Assembly (NCBI GenBank): GCA_036940085.1
Contig: JALLBK010001190.1
Coordinates: 1 to 10,089, forward strand
DNA: 10,089 nt
Reading direction: 5' to 3'
Origin: Discostella pseudostelligera
Taxonomy: Eukaryota > Bacillariophyta > Thalassiosirophyceae > Thalassiosirales > Thalassiosiraceae
Positions 1 through 6,783 of this stretch are shown here, piece by piece; positions within the stretch are counted from its first letter, which is position 1, and each line of letters starts with the position of its first letter. The notes beneath the pieces are model-generated. The model did no database searches and had not been told where the DNA came from. It worked only from the letters and a program-made list of their open reading frames with translations. The position numbers and the translations under genes were made by a program.

Positions 1-1103
1 ATCTCCTTCTCAAGCGCAACCACACGTCGTTGAGAGGATGTAGCACGTTCTTTTAATTGGATATAATCTGCAACACGCTGTTTCATACTGCCGACTTGTC
101 GTTGGAGGTCTCGATTGGTACGTTCGGATTCGGCAAGTTTAATGCGCACATCCCGTTGCAGCACGATATCATTACTACCCCCCTGTCCCGAGGATGATGA
201 TTCATTACCGGCTGCACTGATGCATTGGAAAGTGGCTAACTTCGATTCAGCATTCTTGGCACGTTCTTCGGCTGACACGCGGCACTCCTCCGACTCGAGT
301 AAGCTAGTTTCTAAACCCTTGACTTGATGATTGGCCGCATCAAGACGTTGCTGAAATAGCTGGCAGCATCTACAACCTTTTTCATCACCACCGCCAACGT
401 CGTCATCACCATTTGATTCATTCTCCTTATCTTCGTCTTCACTGTCAAAGTCATCGTCTTCCTCATCACCATATTCTTCCCCTCCACCCCTACCAGCCCC
501 CCGCTTCTTCTTCTCAGCCAACCTCTCCTCCATCTCCTCCCATCGTTCCTCATACCATTGAATCCTTTCCAACCACATATTCCGCGACTCTTCCATCTTA
601 GTAGCATGTTGATCGACTTGATTACGTAATTCATTAATCAACTCCTGATCTTGGGTAATTTCCTCGAGAACATCGGTTAGTTGACGTTTGAGACGAGATT
701 CGTTACGAGTGTAGTTGGAGCGTTCGAGTGAGCGGATAGATTGAGAGTGGGATAATTCGGTGCGGAGGGAGGCGATTTCTGTTTGTAGAAGTTGGATGGT
801 GGGATTATTATTTATGGAGGTAGATGCAGATGATGTAGTACCGGTGGTGATAGCGGTGTTGGTCGAAGCGGCGGCGGCGGCGGCAATGGCAGACTTAGAT
901 GTGAGGGGAAGGATGTCATTACTGGTGAATGATGATGACGAACCGCTGGTCAATGTAGATTGCGGTGGTTGGGATTGCTTGCGATGAGAGTGCGAGGAGG
1001 AGAAGGCAGCTGCACCGTCACCATCGTCAGTTGTGTCATCATGATGTTGTTGATGTTGGCGGCGGCCTGCTTCGAGGCGGGGACGTTTACGGTACTCTTG
1101 CAT
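1..1103 (-). CDS. N-terminal part of a long coiled-coil protein, possibly Mad1-like (partial at left edge)
   Basis: An uninterrupted frame of 367 codons runs from the ATG at 1103-1101 to the window edge. An in-frame TAA at 1115-1113 lies just upstream, so this is the first available start. Order of features: a basic, NLS-like N-terminus (YRKRPRL, residues 4-10); a Gln/His/Asp/Ser/Ala-rich disordered stretch to about residue 100, including an Ala run; a heptad-rich helical segment from about 103 to 200 rich in Leu/Glu/Arg/Gln; an acidic Asp/Glu linker around 211-240; a small Cys cluster (GCRCC, 243-247); then more coiled coil to the edge, broken by a short Ser/Gly loop. A basic nuclear-type N-terminus followed by long coiled coil fits Mad1, the kinetochore and nuclear-pore scaffold for Mad2. 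The diagnostic Mad2-binding motif and C-terminal RWD-like domain would lie outside the window, so other golgin- or myosin-tail-like proteins remain possible. The gene itself is well supported; the family name is a weak inference. Confidence 0.6.
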   Translation of the reverse strand, partial: MQEYRKRPRLEAGRRQHQQHHDDTTDDGDGAAAFSSSHSHRKQSQPPQSTLTSGSSSSFTSNDILPLTSKSAIAAAAAASTNTAITTGTTSSASTSINNNPTIQLLQTEIASLRTELSHSQSIRSLERSNYTRNESRLKRQLTDVLEEITQDQELINELRNQVDQHATKMEESRNMWLERIQWYEERWEEMEERLAEKKKRGAGRGGGEEYGDEEDDDFDSEDEDKENESNGDDDVGGGDEKGCRCCQLFQQRLDAANHQVKGLETSLLESEECRVSAEERAKNAESKLATFQCISAAGNESSSSGQGGSNDIVLQRDVRIKLAESERTNRDLQRQVGSMKQRVADYIQLKERATSSQRRVVALEKE

Positions 1104-1392
1104 GTTGATATTTTAATGATGATGATTACCATTTTGTTCGCCAAAAATGCTTTCCCGCCATTTTGTTCGCTTTACTTTACTTAAGTATCTTTCTTCCCGC
1201 CATTTTCGCGCAGTGATCTTCGCCACATTATCTCCAAAATACCATTGTCGCCACATCTATCGCACAAGCACAAAAACAGCAGCTAGCCGGCAGCAGCGGC
1301 AACAGCGCCCGCCCCACCCCCCGCCCCAGTGACCATTGCCTCCCCCCACCTCTTGCTATCATCTGCGCGTCTATCTATTGCATCATAGCGTC
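1104..1392. promoter_or_regulatory. Divergent promoter with E2F-type boxes
   Basis: This 289-bp gap separates the divergent starts of the coiled-coil gene (minus) and the CAF1 deadenylase (plus), so it must hold both promoters and 5' UTRs. It contains TTTCCCGCC at 1151-1159, TTCCCGCC at 1194-1201 and TTTCGCGC at 1204-1211. The first and third match the E2F/DP consensus TTTSSCGC. The half nearer the deadenylase is GC-rich, with C-runs at about 1309-1327. E2F sites normally drive G1/S genes, which would suit a mitotic checkpoint protein. Binding is inferred from the motif only, and no TATA box is obvious. Confidence 0.55.
1129..1170. repeat. 13-bp direct repeat in the divergent promoter
   Basis: CCATTTTGTTCGC occurs at 1129-1141 and again at 1158-1170, 29 bp apart. 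A third, partial version (CCATTTTCGCGC) lies at 1200-1211. Copies two and three directly follow CCCG, so the repeated unit overlaps the E2F-like boxes and is probably part of a regulatory cluster. Confidence 0.7.
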
Positions 1393-2752
1393 ATGGAGAG
1401 TGTTTTAAGCATGGAAAGTCCCCCCTTCCGCCCTCGCGGTTCTGGCGGCTTTCTTAGTAGCAACGGTGGTGCCAGTGCCGGCGGCGGTGTCGGCATCGGC
1501 GGCCCCTTCTCCCCCAGCGGCAGCAGTGGCTTCACTAGCCCCTATCGAGGAGGGAATAATAATGTCGTTCGATCTCAATCGCCATCGTGGGGTGGAGTTG
1601 GTGGAAATGGAGGTGGAGAGAGTTATAGTAATGTCGTGAGGAGCTATTCGTTCCAGACTCCCAATGGGTACGTCGTTCATTTCATTGCATTTCATTTTAA
1701 TTGATTTAGTTGTTGGCGATGGCGTTTGATGAGAGGGAAGGCGGGGGCTAGAGCGTGCGTTATGATAGGCGTTATGAAGATTGAAAGGGTACCGGATGCT
1801 GTTGCACGATTTCTCTTCTACTCAAATCTCAACAATTTATCACCCCACAACTCTCTCATCCACCCACTACACATTCCAATGAAACAAAACCAAATCAACT
1901 AGTGAAACATTGGAAATTCGCAACGTCTGGGATGAAAATGTCGAAGAAGAAATGGCCATCATACGTGAACTCATCGAAACCCACCCCTACGTGGCCATGG
2001 ATACCGAATTTCCCGGAGTCGTCGCTCGTCCCGTCTCGGAAACATTCTCACCCGACTTTCATTACAAATCATTAAAATGCAATGTCGACTTACTCAAAAT
2101 TATCCAATTAGGATTAACTTTCGCTGATGAACATGGAAATTATGCCAAAGGTTGTCCATGTTGGCAATTTAATTTCAAGTTTGATTTGAAGGATGATATG
2201 TTTGCTCAGGATTCGATTGATTTGTTGGTTGCGTCGGGGATCTCGTTTGAAGATCATGCGTCACGGGGAATTGATCCATTGCATTTTGGAGAGTTGTTAG
2301 TGGTTAGTGGATTGGTATTGGATGATCGTGTCAAATGGGTCAGCTTTCATTCTGGATATGATTATGCCTACTTGCTCAAGGTGTTGACGACGCAGGATCT
2401 ACCCAAGGATGAAAAGTCTTTCTTCGAATTGCTCAAGATATATTTTCCCACAATTTACGATATCAAGTATATGACAAGTTTGTGTGATGGACATTTTGGG
2501 GGGTTGCAACGCCTTGCGGATGATTTGAAATGTCCACGGATTGGACCGGAGCATCAAGCTGGATCAGATTCCCTCCTAACGATGGTGACATACTTTGCTT
2601 TGGCGAAGGCGAAGTTTACCGATGCAAATGGCAATATTGATGATACGAAATATAAGAATGAATTGTATGGATATGGGAATAATCATACTGTGAGGAAGGG
2701 GCCGATGACAGCATCGCATAGTACTATCAACGGAAGTGGGGATTCATTCTAA
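1393..2752 (+). CDS. CAF1: CAF1/POP2/CNOT7-type poly(A) deadenylase (CCR4-NOT subunit), two exons
   Basis: Exons are 1393-1667 and 1903-2752; the product is 374 residues. It is the CAF1 (CNOT7/8, Pop2) subunit of the CCR4-NOT complex, a DEDDh 3'-5' exoribonuclease that shortens mRNA poly(A) tails in the cytoplasm and nucleus. The catalytic set is complete: D125 and E127 in VAMDTEFPG, D245 in SFHSGYDYAYL, and H309 and D314 in HQAGSDSLLT. Spacing matches human CNOT7 almost exactly. Family signatures NVDLLKIIQLGLTF and WQFNFKFDL are also present. Residues 1-90 form a Gly/Ser/Asn-rich low-complexity extension absent from the animal proteins, which start close to the nuclease fold. The start at 1393 is the first ATG after the in-frame TGA at 1330; the ATG at 1411 is an alternative. 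The splice joins TPNG to ETLEIRNVW in frame. The gene is divergent from the coiled-coil gene and convergent with the double-AAA gene. Confidence 0.96.
1668..1902 (+). other. Intron of the CAF1 deadenylase gene
   Basis: A 235-bp GT-AG intron with donor GTACGT at 1668 and acceptor AACTAG ending at 1902. It interrupts a Gly codon (two bases from exon 1, one from exon 2). Removal links the low-complexity leader to the start of the nuclease fold. Reading through the donor meets a stop at 1702-1704. Confidence 0.9.
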
Positions 2753-2779
2753 AATGGCGTATTTTTATAGTTGAGACGA
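2753..2779. terminator. Shared 3' ends of two convergent genes
   Basis: Only 27 bp separate the TAA of the CAF1 gene from the TGA of the double-AAA gene on the other strand. The 3' UTRs and polyadenylation signals must therefore extend into the opposite gene. No canonical AATAAA is visible here; the sequence is A/T-rich at 2757-2770. Confidence 0.5.
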
Positions 2780-5700
2780 TCAGCTACCACTTGCGCAGTT
2801 TTCTACTGTAGCGTGTGCAGTGCCCCTATTTATTCTGTAAGTTGCCTCATCAAAGTCTGAAGTTGTGACTGACAAGTTGTTCGGCAATTCCTCTCCGGAG
2901 CACCGTCGGATAGCAATCATGCAAGCATCGCGACAGACCCCTTCAATTTCAGCGCAACTTGCCTTGGATCTTTCGAGTCTGTCACTCAGTTTGACGAGAT
3001 CTACAGAACTATCAATAGGCATCTTCGCAGTTTGAATCATCAGAATCTGGTGAATGCAGGAGGATTTTGGGTAAGACAGTAGCACGTGCTCCTCTAATCG
3101 ACCTGGTCTAAGCAGTGCTGCATCGATGGCATCGAGCCTGTTCGTGGCAGCAACGACCAAGACACCCTGCATCCCACCGACGTTCGTAATTCCATCCATC
3201 TCATTCAATAAGGTTGTTAGTATCCTAGATTGTACACCCGACGTGGCGTCCGAATCACCTGCCTCACGATTAACAGCAAATATATCTAACTCGTCGAAGA
3301 AGAGAATGCATGGTGATGCGGCCCTAGCACGAGAAAAGATGGAGCGAAGGATTGCCTCAGAACCGCCAAGCCATTGGTTGAATATCTCAGATGCTGTTAC
3401 CTACATATGAAAGTTGAAACAATTGAAGTTTAGCAAAGATGTTCGTGGAACTGATGGAACTGCCAACATGATGCATTCATAAAACAATAAACAATGCACC
3501 GATAGTCACTCACTTTGACGCAATGAAGTCCTAACGATGATGCAAGGCACATGGCAGCGGCTGACTTCCCGCACCCTGACGGACCGTGAAACAGAACTCC
3601 CGAAGGTTTTGATGTTCCAAGAATACCATCGACGGAACCATCCACTTTCCTATCGGATAGAGATTCGGATTCCATTAGATGATATTTCCACGGTCGAACT
3701 ACCGTCCGATACAATCTCCTTTTCTCTTCATCGAATCCTCCAAAATTCTTCCAAGCCAACTCGAATTCCGCCTTACTGTCGACGTGATCATACTCTCTAA
3801 CTAAATCATCCTCGTACAATGTAGCCGGAATGACATCCATCGACGAGAGTTGAGACGGGACACATGTCATAGCCGCAACTTTGACATCTTCCCACGAAAC
3901 GGCAACTTCACTCGTCGACTGAGTATGGGGTAGTTCTTGCGCGCGAGCTGCAGCACTGGTTAGAGCATCGGCACAAATCCTGCGAATGTCGGACGCAACA
4001 CAGCCCGCAGTTCGAGGAGCTAACGACTCTGCCCATCGCCTTGCAGTATTGTCCGCGGTTATTTCCTCACCATGAATAAGGAGAGTGGATAGCCAAAACT
4101 CAAATATCTTTCGTCGCTGAACGAGCGTGGGTGGGAGCATCGCAACTACCTTCTCAAATCTTCCCACTCGCGCTAGACGCGGAGGAAGTTGGGCCCACGA
4201 TGCGCGAGATATCCCGAGCACGAAGCATCTATGGGAGGTATCGTTGATTGCGTCATCCATGAGGTGAATGATTGCATCGAGTGCCCGGAGCTGTTCGGAC
4301 TCAATGATAGAGGATGTGTCTGATTCGTCGTTGTCACCAATAACCGCGTCGAGATCATCGATTATTAGCAGCCTGTTTGGGCCGGTGTTGCCATTGACGT
4401 TTCGATGCTTTTCAGTTCGATGATGCAAGACCTTACCTCTATCTCTACAATNGGCCGGTGTTGCCATTGACGTTTCGATGCTTTTCAGTTCGATGATGCA
4501 AGACCTTGTCTCTACCTCTACGATGACGATCAAATGAAACTGATGACCTGCCGAGAAGGATGTCCTTGGCGGAAATGAACAAAGTCCTTATGGACGAAGA
4601 AGTTGACGACCCAGAAGTACGTGCTAATTCTCGCTCAAACCACGATGCCTGTTCCAAATATGACCATAAATGAATTGAGTCATTTTCAATTAGATATCAA
4701 CGATAAGATAGAGTAATGTGGAATACAGAAGAACAAGGAGAACCCACCATTCTTGTCTTGCCCACTCCCGAACAGCCTGACAATAGCACTGCCGATGGAT
4801 ATGCATCTGGATTATTCATCATCCTCGCCAGTGATAGCAGCTCGTTGAAGATGGATTCATATCCCGGACATATGAAATGAATGTTGTTATGGTTCGGTTC
4901 CAATGTACTACCATCGATGCGACAAGAAGGTCTTTGTGTGATTCCGAAGTTGCTGTCCGCATTGGGCGTTTCGGCTACAGCATCAACTTCGTCGCTACTA
5001 TCACCATCTGCCTGTCGAAGAGAAGGATGATCCAGTACAATGTCGTACGAACAACATGCCGAAATGTGAAGAAACCTCGCCCTTCTTGTTGTTGCATTCC
5101 CACCATCGCTTGTGATGTCAATTTTGTTCACCATGACAAAGACCACATTTCGATTGATTCCACAGTCTTCGTTATACCAATCACCATTCTCCACTCCAAC
5201 TTCATCATCGTCAATGTCTATCCCAATAATTCCACCCTCTACAATTGTCATACCCGTTAATTGATTGCGAAATGTTTGGTCCTCCAATCCTCCCCGTGGT
5301 AGTAAAACTTGCTGCCTCCTCGAATTATCGGTGTGATAGAGGTTTCTTCCTTTAGTGGTAGTGCTGCACATGTACTCGAGATGGATTGCAGTATGAGATG
5401 GTACACCACCATCATTTTCACAATGGTCGTTCCCTGCAACATATGTATCGATCATTTCCAATGTGCCCGTAGGCGTGTCATATTCATATGCTATTCTACT
5501 CGTTGAGTAATAATTGTCAATTGTCGGAAGCAATACTACTGGAATGATCGTTTGTGTGTGATTCTCGTCTTGTTTCGAATGAATATTCCATCTTCCACCC
5601 ATCGTCGATGCTGCTGTTGCTGCTGATGATGCTGATTCGGACGCCATCATGGACGATGTGACAAGTACATGCAGCATGATCGGATGAAGATATACAATCG

Positions 5701-6088
5701 CAGATTGTTCTACATTTTCTCCTTTCGGATTATCCGCTGTTTCACGACATTCGCCATCTACGTCATCACCCAAGTGCAAATGATGATCGAGTGGGAGGAG
5801 GCGGATTGGCATGCCCACTCCTGCCACTCTACATGATGAAGCATTGTTTTTCTCCCCATCATCTATCACCACCACTCCGCGTTCTGACGACGCAATTGAT
5901 GATGATGATGATGATGACGACGGTGAATTGAGGTGAAGAAGGTATGCCGTCCTCGGCGGAGGCGTAGCCGATGATGCCGACAACGAAGGCCATTCATTGA
6001 TACCACCACCAATACTTCTTCTACTATGATGATGTTGACGATGTTGGATCTTGTCAAGGAAAGAGCGTGAGACGCATCCCACGTTCAT
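2780..6088 (-). CDS. Double-AAA (type II) ATPase of the PEX1/AFG2/Cdc48 class, three exons, with an assembly fault in exon 2
   Basis: Exons are 6088-4748, 4648-3514 and 3400-2780. If the duplicated overlap at 4452 is counted once, the product is about 1007 residues. Residues 1 to about 400 are an unrecognised N-terminal region with Ser and acidic tracts. D1 has Walker A GCSGVGKT (438-445) and Walker B IIDDLD (518-523), with Asp in place of the usual catalytic Glu, followed by an arginine-finger-like VGRF. D2 has FGGFDEEKRR, Walker A GPSGCGKS (778-785), pore loop QWLGGSE, Walker B FFDELD (836-840 region), sensor 1 AATNR (N888) and arginine fingers RPGR (R899, R902). Such proteins form hexamers that unfold or extract protein clients. 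The DDLD Walker B in D1 recalls PEX1, the peroxisomal receptor-export ATPase. The D2 C-terminal part (CAEIEGVCRDA) also resembles AFG2/SPATA5-type proteins. The class is secure; orthology is unresolved. The ATG at 6088 follows an in-frame TAA at 6097-6095. Confidence 0.85.
3401..3513 (-). other. Intron 2 of the double-AAA ATPase gene
   Basis: A 113-bp GT-AG intron on the minus strand, donor GTGAGT at 3513 and acceptor ATATGTAG ending at 3401. It is phase 0. Splicing joins GLHCVK to VTASEIFNQWLGG, restoring the expected spacing from D2 Walker A to the pore loop. Without splicing, the frame ends at a TAA at 3432-3430. Confidence 0.9.
4380..4524. repeat. 72-bp duplicated segment around a single N (probable unmerged contig overlap)
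   Basis: The segment 4380-4451 is repeated at 4453-4524 with one N between at 4452. The first 55 bases are identical; the remaining 17 differ at four positions (4435/4508, 4436/4509, 4442/4515, 4449/4522), all transitions. The 73-base offset is not a multiple of three, so it frameshifts exon 2 of the double-AAA gene. Counting the segment once gives an open frame running straight into NRLLIIDDLD. A lone N flanked by near-identical sequence is what a scaffolder leaves when two contig ends overlap but were not merged. Confidence 0.9.
4649..4747 (-). other. Intron 1 of the double-AAA ATPase gene
   Basis: A 99-bp GT-AG intron on the minus strand, donor GTGGGT at 4747 and acceptor GGAACAG ending at 4649. 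It is phase 0. Splicing joins D1 Walker A (GCSGVGKTRM) to ASWFERELARTS, which gives the amphipathic helix expected right after a P-loop. Reading through meets a TGA at 4699-4697. Confidence 0.85.
5898..5915. repeat. (GAT)6 trinucleotide repeat in coding sequence
   Basis: Six GAT units followed by GAC units. Read on the minus strand they encode a poly-Ser run at about residues 58-65 of the double-AAA ATPase, in its unrecognised N-terminal region. Confidence 0.85.
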
Positions 6089-6387
6089 GGTTATTTATGA
6101 ATGCCGTCGTGTCGTCGTCGTCGGCGGCGGAATGGTTCATGGTCTCCGTTCTTTTTTATCTTGTGGTGATGAGGATGCTCCCGCCATAAAATTCGCTGGA
6201 ACTTTGCCTCACCCTCTCTCCCGCCAAAACATCGCTGGCATTCCTTTCTCCCACCAAAATTCTCCCGCCAAAATAGCGACTCGACTCGATGTTACTTCCA
6301 CGTGGCAGTTATTTGGCTGGGGAAATCAACAGCTCTGTCCGCCGCGCGCATCCTGCCACATCCAACACAACCCGACCATCTCCGACC
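6089..6387. promoter_or_regulatory. Divergent promoter between two AAA ATPase genes, four CTCCCGCCAAAA-type boxes
   Basis: This 299-bp gap separates two divergent starts. Four related boxes, all in the same orientation, lie at 6178-6186 (CTCCCGCCA), 6218-6229 (CTCCCGCCAAAA), 6248-6259 (CTCCCACCAAAA) and 6262-6273 (CTCCCGCCAAAA). The first two are each followed by TCGCTGG at a similar distance, suggesting a 40-bp tandem unit. The reverse complement TTTTGGCGGGAG closely resembles the E2F element TTTGGCGGGAA. A GTC/GGC trinucleotide tract lies at about 6108-6130. No TATA box is obvious. Confidence 0.55.
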
Positions 6388-6739
6388 ATGACGAAGATCG
6401 GACGCCGCGGCCGTACGACGGCAATAAGAACATCGTCGTTGCCGTGCCTCCTCTTATTGGCTCTAACGACATCATCTTCTTTTTCTTCGTCGTCGTCGTC
6501 CAGTTATTTCTTCGTAGATGCCGCCTCTGATGCAAATCCCATTGGAGCCGCGTCCGCGGTGCCACCACCGACGACGTCATCCACCGCATCAATATGTGGA
6601 TCAACCGCAACAAGTGGAAGGAGTAGTGAATCCTCACATTCTTCGCAGTCGTCATTATTATCAACATCATCATCATCATCATCGTCGTCGTCGTCATCAC
6701 GTGTTAGAATATCATCTTTCCTACGCAAGATTCTTACTC

Positions 6740-6783
<44 letters not shown>

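Noticed and set aside
311..634. 107-codon minus-strand frame
   Set aside because: It is out of frame within the longer coiled-coil gene open from 1103 to the edge, and its Met/Lys/Arg/Val composition is a shifted reading of the acidic region.
4380..4524. A genuine tandem duplication or a new intron at 4452
   Set aside because: The copies meet at a single N, the offset breaks the frame, and collapsing them restores a family-consistent protein, so an assembly overlap is simpler.
4877..5260. 127-codon plus-strand frame
   Set aside because: It lies wholly opposite exon 1 of the double-AAA gene, whose frame is longer and leads directly into a Walker A motif.
6289..6387. Upstream in-frame ATG giving a 33-residue longer Msp1-like protein
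   Set aside because: It begins only 15 bp after the last promoter box and would bury the signal-like segment; the ATG at 6388 has better context. Not excluded without transcript data.
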